The translations under genes and the position numbers were made by a program. A stretch of DNA of 64,000 bases from Rhodococcus opacus B4 (lineage in GTDB: Bacteria; Actinomycetota; Actinomycetes; Mycobacteriales; Mycobacteriaceae): the NCBI RefSeq assembly GCF_000010805.1, contig NC_012522.1:372001-436000 (forward strand). The letters are read 5' to 3'. Below, piece after piece: positions 36,297 through 42,934 of this stretch. Positions within the stretch are counted from its first letter, which is position 1. The number at the start of each line of letters is the position of its first letter. A model generated the notes under the pieces. It did no database searches. It had not been told where the DNA came from and worked only from the letters and a program-made list of their open reading frames with translations.

Positions 36297-36824
36297 ATGA
36301 GAACCGCATCGTGGGTCAGCGCGGCGACTGCGGTGTTGCTCGGCGCCACCGCTGCCGCAGCCTGGCGGAAAGCGAATCTTGCCGATCAGGCCAGGCACGA
36401 AGCGGAGGCCGCGCTGGAGGCGGCGCTCGGGCAACTCGAAGCGATGACCAGGATCGCCGAAGCCGCGCAACAGGCGCTCCCGCGGCCGCTGGAAGTCGAG
36501 TTCGACGTCCAGCGCATCCGTGGACCCGTCGACCGGTTCCGGCTACACAATGTCGGAACCGGTATCGCCACCGACGTGCGATTCGTCGTCGATCCCGCCG
36601 AGGAGCAGAACCGGCGGGTCCCGACGCCGCAGTGGCTGCACGAAGGAGCGGTGACGTTGCTACCGAAGGAGTGGGCCGATTTCTCCGCGAGCGCACTGTC
36701 TCCCGTCGCCGGCTCGTGGCGAATCGTGTTTCCGGCCTTCGTCACCGTGATCCACGACGGGGCCGGGACTCCGCAACGAGTAGACCTGCCGACGACCGTC
36801 ACCGAGGACGGCGTGATCGGCTGA
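36297..36824 (+). CDS. Membrane-anchored protein with coiled coil and beta domain
   Basis: 175 residues. An N-terminal hydrophobic segment (VSAATAVLLGATAAAAW) is followed by an Ala/Glu-rich coiled coil (~23-60, ADQARHEAEAALEAALGQLEAM) and a beta-rich domain (VEFDVQRIRGPVDRFRLHNVGTGIATDVRFVVDP). The ATG follows a TAAGTT box by 7 nt. No family recognised. Topology suggests the soluble domain may be cytoplasmic or extracytoplasmic; this cannot be decided from sequence. Confidence 0.7.
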   Translation: MRTASWVSAATAVLLGATAAAAWRKANLADQARHEAEAALEAALGQLEAMTRIAEAAQQALPRPLEVEFDVQRIRGPVDRFRLHNVGTGIATDVRFVVDPAEEQNRRVPTPQWLHEGAVTLLPKEWADFSASALSPVAGSWRIVFPAFVTVIHDGAGTPQRVDLPTTVTEDGVIG

Positions 36825-36863
36825 CTGCCCGCCGTCGGCACCCAGCGAGGCACGATCCACCGT

Positions 36864-37382
36864 TCACTGCCTCAGCCGGTCCGCGACCAGGTCGAACCAG
36901 TCGAGCACCGCGCGCTCGTACACGATCCCGAAGTCGAGTGTGGCCAGCGCAAACCGGTTGGATTCGTGCACGGCCGCGTCCCGCTCGTACTCCGCGAGTT
37001 GCCTCTCGTGGGCCGCACGGTGCGAGTCCACCATGTCGGCCAATCGGTCGGGCGGAAGGTGCGCGCCGAATGCGACGGTGAGAAGCAACGGATAGCGAAT
37101 GTTCTCCGGGCCGGGTTCGCGCTGAATCCATTCGGCGAACGCCCGTCGACCCTCGTCGGTGAGTGTGTAGGGCTTGCGCTCGCGGGCACCGCGCTCCCCC
37201 GCCTCGATCAGGCCGGCACGCTCCATTGCCGCGAGCTCCCGATAGACCTGACTGGTCGTGATCGACCAGAACTTGCCGATGCGTTCCTGCGCGGTCACCA
37301 CCAGATCCCAACCGGTCTTGGAACCCTCGTGCAGGAACCCGAGGAGCGATGCCGCAGTGGCATTGAGGGGGCGTTCGTCCAT
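36864..37382 (-). CDS. PadR-family regulator with AphA-like C-terminal domain
   Basis: 172 residues from ATG 37382, with GAAGGAC upstream. Winged-helix region: LLGFLHEGSKTGWDLVVTA, FWSITTSQVYRELAAMERAGLI, RKPYTLTDEGRRAF. The C-terminal helical domain (QLAEYERDAAVHE, VYERAVLDWFDLV) makes it the longer PadR-s1 type. Two TTCCAC-N-GTGGAA palindromes lie between it and the divergent DUF1707 gene, so both are probably controlled by it. Confidence 0.9.
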   Translation of the reverse strand: MDERPLNATAASLLGFLHEGSKTGWDLVVTAQERIGKFWSITTSQVYRELAAMERAGLIEAGERGARERKPYTLTDEGRRAFAEWIQREPGPENIRYPLLLTVAFGAHLPPDRLADMVDSHRAAHERQLAEYERDAAVHESNRFALATLDFGIVYERAVLDWFDLVADRLRQ

Positions 37383-37415
37383 CTCGCGGTCCTTCGCTCG
37401 GTCGGGGGGTTGACA

Positions 37416-37428
37416 TTCCACTGTGGCA
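37416..37428. promoter_or_regulatory. PadR operator candidate, TTCCACTGTGGCA
   Basis: Core CCACTGTGG is a perfect palindrome; the outer bases match the second copy (TTCCACAGTGGAA) with one mismatch. It lies 33 bp upstream of the padR ATG. Confidence 0.6.
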
Positions 37429-37451
37429 TATCGATCATGGTGATAGCGACA

Positions 37452-37464
37452 TTCCACAGTGGAA
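37452..37464. promoter_or_regulatory. PadR operator candidate, TTCCACAGTGGAA
   Basis: Perfect 6-bp arms TTCCAC/GTGGAA around one base, 22 bp before the DUF1707 gene and 36 bp from the first copy. Confidence 0.65.
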
Positions 37465-37486
37465 CGTCATCGCCGAGGAGGGTCCG

Positions 37487-37969
37487 ATGCAGTACGCGGA
37501 CAACATCCGGATATCCGATTCCGAACGCGACCAGGTCGTCGCCGAACTCGGGCGGCACCTCACCGCGGGGCGGCTGACCATCGGGGAGTTCGACCAGCGG
37601 GCGGCAGAGGTCTATCGATCGACCACCCGGCAACAGGCCCATCAGGTGTTGCGTGACCTACCGTCCGCAGCCCCCACTGTTGCCGCTGCATCGGTCACGA
37701 CGCCACCCACCCGTCCGGCGCGTCGCAGAATTCCCGGCCACCAGAAGATCGAATGGCTCGCCTGGGCCGTCGCGGGCGGAATCAACATCGCGATCTGGGG
37801 CATCGTCTCACTCGCTACCGGCGCGATGATCTACGCCTGGCCGGTGTGGGTGATAGGCCCGTGGGGGTTGGTGCTGCTGGGCAGGACCGTGCTCGGCCGC
37901 GAGAGCGGGTGCAGCAAATTCACGGACGCTCTACGCGACGACCGGATGAGAGCCGTCGCGAGTCGCTGA
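37487..37969 (+). CDS. DUF1707 domain membrane protein
   Basis: 160 residues; GAGGAGGGTCCG precedes the ATG. The N-terminal DUF1707 motif is complete (IRISDSERDQVVAELGRHLTAGRLTIGEFDQRAAEVY). A Pro/Thr linker then leads to a two-TM 2TM-type domain (WLAWAVAGGINIAIWGIVSLA, WPVWVIGPWGLVLLG). DUF1707 proteins are common actinobacterial envelope proteins of unclear function. It is divergent from padR with shared operators, so it is the likely target. Confidence 0.88.
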   Translation: MQYADNIRISDSERDQVVAELGRHLTAGRLTIGEFDQRAAEVYRSTTRQQAHQVLRDLPSAAPTVAAASVTTPPTRPARRRIPGHQKIEWLAWAVAGGINIAIWGIVSLATGAMIYAWPVWVIGPWGLVLLGRTVLGRESGCSKFTDALRDDRMRAVASR

Positions 37970-38006
37970 ACCGCTGCCGGCACCCGTCCCGCCCGGCCGA
38001 ACGGCG

Positions 38007-38159
38007 TTACCCGGTGAAGCGCGTGGTCCAGAGTCGGATCGTCTCGTCGGTGGCACCGCGCTCTCTCAGCCACCCGTGCACGCCGCCGGGACGGGCATCC
38101 CAGAGGGCGAGGACACCTTCGATGGCCTCGGGGACGAGACCGCGCAGATCACGGTCGTT
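38007..38159 (-). pseudogene. C-terminal remnant, possibly of a tyrosine-phosphatase-like gene
   Basis: Only about 50 residues look protein-like (RDLRGLVPEAIEGVLALW, GGVHGWLRERGATDETIRLW, ending TTRFTG). This resembles the C-terminal tail of PtpB-type phosphatases, a weak match from memory. Upstream, another frame reads LVDVLQVAATAPGPVLL, which could be the preceding piece, but the C-x5-R loop is missing. I infer a decayed gene. Confidence 0.3.
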
Positions 38160-38527
38160 GGGATGCGCCCGACCGGGCTCGGGGGCGAAGCAGCACCGGT
38201 CCGGGCGCGGTGGCCGCCACCTGCAGGACGTCCACGAGCCGGTCCCCCGCATTGAGCCGGTCGCCTACGGCTACGCCGCGCAGAACCGACCGGGTACGCC
38301 CGAATCGGCCGAAGCGCGTAAGGGCGACCAGCGACGCCGTGACCAGGCAAGACATTCCCTGCAGCCGACCGCGTGGGGGCCTGCGCGGACCAGAAATAGG
38401 TATACCCCCCGGTGATTCGGCCGATGTGTCGCGCACCCCGGATGGGCGACGATGTGAGTTGTCTCACTCATGAGCCCGGAGTCGCCCGATGGTCCGACGC
38501 CGCCACTGACGGAGGATGCCCGCACCG
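38160..38527. other. Non-coding or decayed sequence before the small-gene cluster
   Basis: No intact gene is seen. Parts of 38160-38440 may be the broken 5' portion of the phosphatase-like remnant, split between frames. No repeats or terminator of note. Confidence 0.4.
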
Positions 38528-38857
38528 ATGAACGCACAACCGATGACCTGCGGTGACTATGTCACGGCCACCTTCGCTCGCGACTTCGTCGCCGAGGGAT
38601 TCGACCACGACACAGTCGAGCGCATCCACCGCGGACTGTTCGACGAGTGGACACACGCACTCGCCCAATCGGGCCTGTTCAGCAACGGGACAGTCGCGGC
38701 CGCCCTGGACTCCTGGCAGGACGACCCGCACTCCCTCCTCACCGCCCTGCTCGCCAACGCCGACGAGATAACGCTCAAGCGCTACGACCTCGTTTGGGAA
38801 GCACTGGAACGAAGCGCCCACGCCGGGTCGGCCGACGCCGTCGTCGAATACGCATGA
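38528..38857 (+). CDS. Small acidic hypothetical protein
   Basis: 109 residues from ATG 38528; an in-frame ATG at 38516 directly abuts GGAGG and is a possible but poorly spaced start. Helical and acidic (TATFARDFVAEGFDHDTVERIHRGLF, DSWQDDPHSLLTALL). No signal or motif. First of three consecutive small genes on this strand (to 39407) that look like a mini-operon. No family recognised. Confidence 0.65.
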   Translation: MNAQPMTCGDYVTATFARDFVAEGFDHDTVERIHRGLFDEWTHALAQSGLFSNGTVAAALDSWQDDPHSLLTALLANADEITLKRYDLVWEALERSAHAGSADAVVEYA

Positions 38858-38952
38858 CCCGCCCGCCGGCGGCGATGTCACCGCGAAGTCCACCTCGGCC
38901 GGGCCCGACCTCCGCTGCGCCGACCACACCGACCACACCAACGAACGAGACC

Positions 38953-39147
38953 ATGAGCACCAACACATATCCCACCATCGAAACCATCCGCATCGGGCAG
39001 TACGGTCACGAGTGCCGCTACTGCGGGCACGCCGTCGCGAAGGACGGCCCGGGCTACCGGCACACCACGACCGGGCAGTTCCGCTGCGATCCCACCAGTC
39101 GAGCGCTGCAGGAAGCGCGACTGTCCGACAGCCTGGTTCGGAGCTGA
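38953..39147 (+). CDS. Small zinc-ribbon-like protein (64 aa)
   Basis: 64 residues from ATG 38953. It contains CRYCGHAV and later H...C (YRHTTTGQFRCD), a possible CxxC-H-C zinc-binding set. Rich in polar residues; no signal. Second gene of the small-gene cluster, ending 5 bp before the next start. Function unknown. Confidence 0.6.
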   Translation: MSTNTYPTIETIRIGQYGHECRYCGHAVAKDGPGYRHTTTGQFRCDPTSRALQEARLSDSLVRS

Positions 39148-39152
39148 CCACG

Positions 39153-39407
39153 ATGAACGCGCCAGCGATGCAGTTGCTCCCGCCGCGTGACGGTCTCGCC
39201 GATTACCGCGACGCGGTCGACGCGCTGCGTGCCCTCGAAACGCACGGCAGCCTTCGGGCCGATCCCCGCACGGCACTGCTGTTCGACAGCCTCACCGACG
39301 ACCTCATCGAGGCCGCTCAGACGAACGAGGCCGGCGACACGATGTCCCAGCGCGAAGTCTTCGCCATGATCGATTTCGCGATATCGCGCCCGCGCCCCTC
39401 GCTGTGA
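39153..39407 (+). CDS. Small hypothetical protein (84 aa)
   Basis: 84 residues; the start is 5 bp after the preceding stop, implying co-translation. Mostly helical (DYRDAVDALRALETHGS, LLFDSLTDDLIEAAQTNEAG). No motif recognised. Third gene in the cluster. Confidence 0.6.
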   Translation: MNAPAMQLLPPRDGLADYRDAVDALRALETHGSLRADPRTALLFDSLTDDLIEAAQTNEAGDTMSQREVFAMIDFAISRPRPSL

Positions 39408-39523
39408 ACTAGCTGATCTCGACTTCGTGGAGGCCGTCCCACCTCCGCGCTGCATCGATGCACCCCGGGCACCCGACGTTGCACTGCGATTTCCCTTCGT
39501 CAGCAACACCCCACCCGTCTACT

Positions 39524-39539
39524 ACGATCCTTCGTAGAT
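39524..39539. promoter_or_regulatory. Inverted repeat CTACGA-TCCT-TCGTAG
   Basis: Perfect 6-bp arms with a 4-bp spacer, 42 bp before the DUF3105 gene. It is preceded by CTA, giving a partial TACTAC element like those bound by BlaI-type repressors, but the spacing differs. A promoter operator is likely; the regulator is unknown. Confidence 0.5.
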
Positions 39540-39581
39540 GGGATGCGCGGTCTGGGCGCCCGGTGAGACGAAGGATCGGCA

Positions 39582-40307
39582 ATGACGAACGACCGCAGCG
39601 AGAGCCCGCAATCCCGGCCGAAGCCAGGCGGGACGCGACGGCGTCTGCCCTGGCTGCTCGCGGCCGCCGCGGTGGCGGTGGTGGGGGCTGTCGCCATCGG
39701 TGCGTATGTACTGACCGCCGGATCCGACGACGCCCGAAAAGCCCACGACTTCGCACCCAGCGCGGACAACCCTGACCCGTCATTGGGAATCGAGGGGATC
39801 GTCACCGTCGACTATCCGCCCGCCGACCATGTGCAAGCGCCGCAACGAGTGGCGTACGAAGAGAGTCCGCCGTTCGGTGGTGCACACGATCAGTACTGGG
39901 CGACGTGCACCGGAATCGTCTATCCCGAAGCGATCCGCGCCGAGAACGCCGTACATTCCCTCGAACACGGGGCCGTGTGGGTGACCTACGACCCGGACCA
40001 TCTGAGCGCCGACGACGTCACCGCACTGGCGGCGCACGTCGACGGGGTGCCGTACACCCTGATGTCGCCGTACCCGGGTCTCGATTCGGCGGTGTCCCTG
40101 CAGTCGTGGGGTCACCAACTCCGACTCGACGACGTCCACGATCAGAGGATCGCCGACTTCCTCACGGCTCTACGACAGAACCCGAACACCTACCCGGAGC
40201 CCGGAGCGACCTGTTCGACGGTGCGCGGCGGATTCGACCCCGCCGACCCGCCGCCGTTCGATCCGTCCGCACCGGGTCCGGATGCAGTTCCGGTGGACGG
40301 CAACTAG
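39582..40307 (+). CDS. DUF3105 membrane-anchored protein
   Basis: 241 residues; AAGGATCGGC precedes the ATG. A basic N-terminus leads to one membrane segment (LPWLLAAAAVAVVGAVAIGAYVL, ~22-44), and the rest is extracytoplasmic. The DUF3105 signature is present: VDYPPADHV, PPFGGAHDQYWATCTGIVY and AVHSLEHGAVWVTYDP, whose His residues suggest metal binding. Two Cys (CTG and CSTV) may pair. The family often accompanies DUF305 proteins; a DUF305 gene occurs at 56657. Role unknown. Confidence 0.88.
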   Translation: MTNDRSESPQSRPKPGGTRRRLPWLLAAAAVAVVGAVAIGAYVLTAGSDDARKAHDFAPSADNPDPSLGIEGIVTVDYPPADHVQAPQRVAYEESPPFGGAHDQYWATCTGIVYPEAIRAENAVHSLEHGAVWVTYDPDHLSADDVTALAAHVDGVPYTLMSPYPGLDSAVSLQSWGHQLRLDDVHDQRIADFLTALRQNPNTYPEPGATCSTVRGGFDPADPPPFDPSAPGPDAVPVDGN

Positions 40308-40337
40308 CGCCGAAATTTCCTGCGGAGAATTTCGGCG
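40308..40337. terminator. Hairpin after the DUF3105 gene
   Basis: Perfect 10-bp arms CGCCGAAATT/AATTTCGGCG around a 10-nt loop, starting 1 bp after the stop codon. No T-run. Confidence 0.6.
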
Positions 40338-40402
40338 ACCGTGTCGATATCGCGCTCGCCCATTCGACTCATTGGTAGAAGCACAATGAGGAGGTGAGTG
40401 CG

Positions 40403-40495
40403 ATGTTGTCGGCACATCTGCTGTCCGGTCTGACCAGTGACGAGGTCGATCTGATCGTTGCGGAGGAACTGCATCTGCTCGATGCCACCGCATGA
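40403..40495 (+). CDS. Candidate 30-residue small protein
   Basis: ATG 40403 follows GAGGAGGTGAGTGCG and opens a 30-codon frame (MLSAHLLSGLTSDEVDLIVA, ending LLDATA) with GC-rich third positions. An in-frame GTG lies at 40394. It is amphipathic-helical in appearance. There is no independent evidence for expression. Confidence 0.35.
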   Translation: MLSAHLLSGLTSDEVDLIVAEELHLLDATA

Positions 40496-40525
40496 GCGGC
40501 GGTGTCCGCCACTGCACGCGCACCG

Positions 40526-41488
40526 TCAGTCGCTTCGGGAAATGTCTGCATCGAGGGTGGCAGCGATCCGGTCTCTGATCGAGCGGTAATCGACGTCGAT
40601 CACGAAACGGTGCACCGTCCCGCGCGCCCGAGCGACGCCCCAGACACTCGACCGCCCGTCCTCCCGGAGCACCTGGGGGTGGGCGTCTATGGCAGACAGC
40701 ACGGCCGCCGGGTCGAGCATCACGGCAGCTGCGACGGAATCGTGTGAGGTGTAGACCGGGTGCTCTGCGCGGTACGTGGTGGTGCAGTGCCGGTGGTAGT
40801 CCTCGGTGATGTCGCGGACGAACGTCGCGACCTTCCCCGGTGCCGAGCGAGCGACCACGTCGGCCCAGGCCAATCTGAGACGGCCGGTGACGTTCATTCC
40901 CACCCACGTGATCGGCCCCGGCGCTGCCGCGACGACCGCGGCGGCAGCCGGATCGTGGTCGGTGTTCGTGTCGCCTTTCGCAAGGAAATGTGGTTGCACT
41001 GCGGCCTCGGCGCCTCGCCGCGAGGCGGGGCCCATTCCGCCCATGATGGTGACGGCCCTGAACCGCGTCAGGATCCGAGGGTCGCGTGTGACGGCGGCGG
41101 CGATGTTGGCCAGCGGTCCGAGGCACAGCAGGTCCACCGCCCCGGGCCGTTCTTCCGCGGCGCGGAAGAGTTGCTCGACGGCGGAACCGGGCGCCGGACG
41201 CGCGTCCGGCGGTGGCCGATGGCCGCGGTCGCCGAGTCCGTCGAGACCGTGCGCGGACGGCGTTGCCGGCGGAGGCCCGGGCCGTGGCCGTCCGATACAC
41301 ACCGGAACGTCGCGGAGACCGGCGACGGACAGCACCGTGAGGGCATTCGACGCGGCCTGCCGTTCGGTGCAGTTGCCGAACACGCTCCCGACACCGACGA
41401 TCTCGATGCCAGGGTCGTGCGCAATGGTGAGGAGGGCAAGGGCGTCGTCGACACCGGTGTCGGTGTCGACGAGTACGTACCGTTTCAG
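40526..41488 (-). CDS. Inosine-uridine-type nucleoside hydrolase, probable CTG start
   Basis: 320 residues. The family's Asp-rich ribose/Ca2+ motif DTDTGVDDALALL is complete, as are GSVFGNCTERQAA, the middle VDLLCLGPLANIA and VTIMGGMG, and the C-terminal SHDSVAAAVML. These residues lie upstream of any ATG, GTG or TTG: an in-frame TGA lies 9 codons before CTG 41488, and the first GTG is at VFGN, inside the fold. CTG (followed by KRYVLVDTDTG) is therefore the best start; it overlaps the stop of the DsrE-family gene by 4 bases. It cleaves N-ribosides to base plus ribose. The gene could instead be mis-assembled at this point. Confidence 0.82.
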   Translation of the reverse strand: MKRYVLVDTDTGVDDALALLTIAHDPGIEIVGVGSVFGNCTERQAASNALTVLSVAGLRDVPVCIGRPRPGPPPATPSAHGLDGLGDRGHRPPPDARPAPGSAVEQLFRAAEERPGAVDLLCLGPLANIAAAVTRDPRILTRFRAVTIMGGMGPASRRGAEAAVQPHFLAKGDTNTDHDPAAAAVVAAAPGPITWVGMNVTGRLRLAWADVVARSAPGKVATFVRDITEDYHRHCTTTYRAEHPVYTSHDSVAAAVMLDPAAVLSAIDAHPQVLREDGRSSVWGVARARGTVHRFVIDVDYRSIRDRIAATLDADISRSD

Positions 41489-41850
41489 TAGCTGAACGTG
41501 ACCGCTCCTTCGTCACCGATCCACTTCCACATCGGCACCGTCCCGGCGAGCTCGGCGTTGGATACCAACGCGTCCTTGTCGAGGTGCTTGGCCTCGAAGC
41601 AGATCGGACACACCATGTAGGTGCCGCCGGCGTTCTCGAATCGTGCCGCCAGATCGGGAAGCGGCGGACAACCCTCGCATGCGACGCCCTGAATTGTGCC
41701 GTCGAGGGCGAGCCGTACCGCTTCCTTCGTGAGAAACATCAGCGTTTGGCGCTGTTGTTCTGCCGCGCCGACCGCGACCAGAAACGCAACCGTCACCTTC
41801 TCGGCGTCCTCGAGACCGGTGGTGAGACTGACCACTGCTTTGTTAGTCAT
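41485..41850 (-). CDS. DsrE-family small protein with two CxxC motifs
   Basis: 121 residues from ATG 41850 (MTNKAVVSLTTGLED). The DsrE fold is indicated by VTVAFLVAVGAAEQ, MFLTKEAVRLALDG and the AGGTYMVCPICFEAK loop. CEGC and CPIC pairs could bind metal or carry persulfide sulfur. DsrE/DsrF-like proteins relay sulfur, but no tus or dsr genes are nearby. Its stop overlaps the nucleoside hydrolase start, so the two are expressed together, which is an unexplained pairing. Confidence 0.85.
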   Translation of the reverse strand: MTNKAVVSLTTGLEDAEKVTVAFLVAVGAAEQQRQTLMFLTKEAVRLALDGTIQGVACEGCPPLPDLAARFENAGGTYMVCPICFEAKHLDKDALVSNAELAGTVPMWKWIGDEGAVTFSY

Positions 41851-41964
41851 GGATTCGAGTCTTCGCCGCGCGACAACTGCCGACAAGGGCCCGTTGGGAC
41901 GGAACCTGGACTCCAGATCGGTGGCGGACGGCCGTTTCCACCGTGTCCACGACGGATTCGCGCC

Positions 41965-41970
41965 TAACCT
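41965..41970 (+). promoter_or_regulatory. -10 box TAACCT, 6 nt before GTG 41977
   Basis: A TANNNT box lies 6 nt before the start; the GGGGAG in between touches the GTG and is too close for a normal RBS. Leaderless start likely. Confidence 0.45.
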
Positions 41971-41976
41971 GGGGAG

Positions 41977-42891
41977 GTGTTCGAAGAGCGTCCGTCACAG
42001 CAGATTTCAATCGTTCGCCTCGAAGTCCGTCGAAGTCGATCCACCAGCGCCAACGTCGCCGAACATGTCGGGATTCACCCGCGCCTGCTGGCCGGGATCG
42101 GAGCCGAGCCCCGTCAGCAGGTGCGGGTGAGTCGCGAGGGAACGACCGCACTGTTCACACTCGTACCAGGCAACGGTGCAGGAGGGATCGACACCGTGCA
42201 GGTAACTGATGGTGGATGCCGTCGGATCGGCGCCGAGTCCGGACACGCAGTGGTCCTCGACCTTCGGTGTATAGACCCCACCATGTCCGAGGCAGAGGCC
42301 GAAGTCGAGGGTGAATTCATCGAACGACTCGAGGACGACGGGCGCCACCACCGCCTCGCTGTCCTCGCACCGCACGGCGGCGCCATCGAAAGCCACACGG
42401 ATCGGCAGGCCGAGCAGGTTTACGCGTCGCTCGGATCACGCGATTCGACACTGTGGACGTGCAAAGGGTGGCGACCGGTAGGCAATGCGTACCGGGCGTG
42501 GCACATTTCCTCGGGCGATCTCAGCGTGCGCAGCTTCCCGCTTCTACGCTCCCTGGCTGCACGCCGATTCCGGTGGGCGGTGTCGTTCCACGGTTACAGA
42601 GGAGACGACGTCCTCATCGGGGGTCGTGCACCCGCACGCCTCAAATCGGAAGTTCTCGACGCAGTCGCGACAGCACTCGACGGAACCGGCATCCGTGTGC
42701 GCGTAGCGGATCCCGGCGAACGGTACAGCGGTGAATCGGCATCCAACCTGGTCAACCGCCTGACCGTCGGCGCTGCGGGTGGAATCCAGATCGAACAGCC
42801 CCGATCTGCGCGGACGCTGTACGGACAAGCCATCGCCGCCGCTGTCGGCGAGGTCTGCGAATCCTGGATCGCCGCCGACAGCGGTCGGTGA
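41977..42891 (+). CDS. Poly-gamma-glutamate hydrolase family protein (zinc peptidase-like)
   Basis: 304 residues. The C-terminal two thirds match the PghP-like phage/bacterial family: VLAPHGGAIESHTDRQAE (H-G-G-x-I-E zinc site), WTCKGWR, HISSGDLSVRSFPLL, VSFHGYRGDDVLIGGRA. The family cleaves poly-gamma-glutamate; some members attack capsule or other amide polymers. The N-terminal ~90 residues are unassigned. No secretion signal is visible, so the substrate may be internal or export may be non-classical. Confidence 0.8.
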   Translation: MFEERPSQQISIVRLEVRRSRSTSANVAEHVGIHPRLLAGIGAEPRQQVRVSREGTTALFTLVPGNGAGGIDTVQVTDGGCRRIGAESGHAVVLDLRCIDPTMSEAEAEVEGEFIERLEDDGRHHRLAVLAPHGGAIESHTDRQAEQVYASLGSRDSTLWTCKGWRPVGNAYRAWHISSGDLSVRSFPLLRSLAARRFRWAVSFHGYRGDDVLIGGRAPARLKSEVLDAVATALDGTGIRVRVADPGERYSGESASNLVNRLTVGAAGGIQIEQPRSARTLYGQAIAAAVGEVCESWIAADSGR

Positions 42892-42934
42892 TCACCTCCG
42901 GTGGTCGCCGACATCAACCCGTCGCCGATGCGGC

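Noticed and set aside
40170-41516. 448-residue frame in the nucleoside hydrolase region
   Set aside because: Arg-rich shadow in another frame of the same strand. The nucleoside hydrolase frame has the catalytic motifs.
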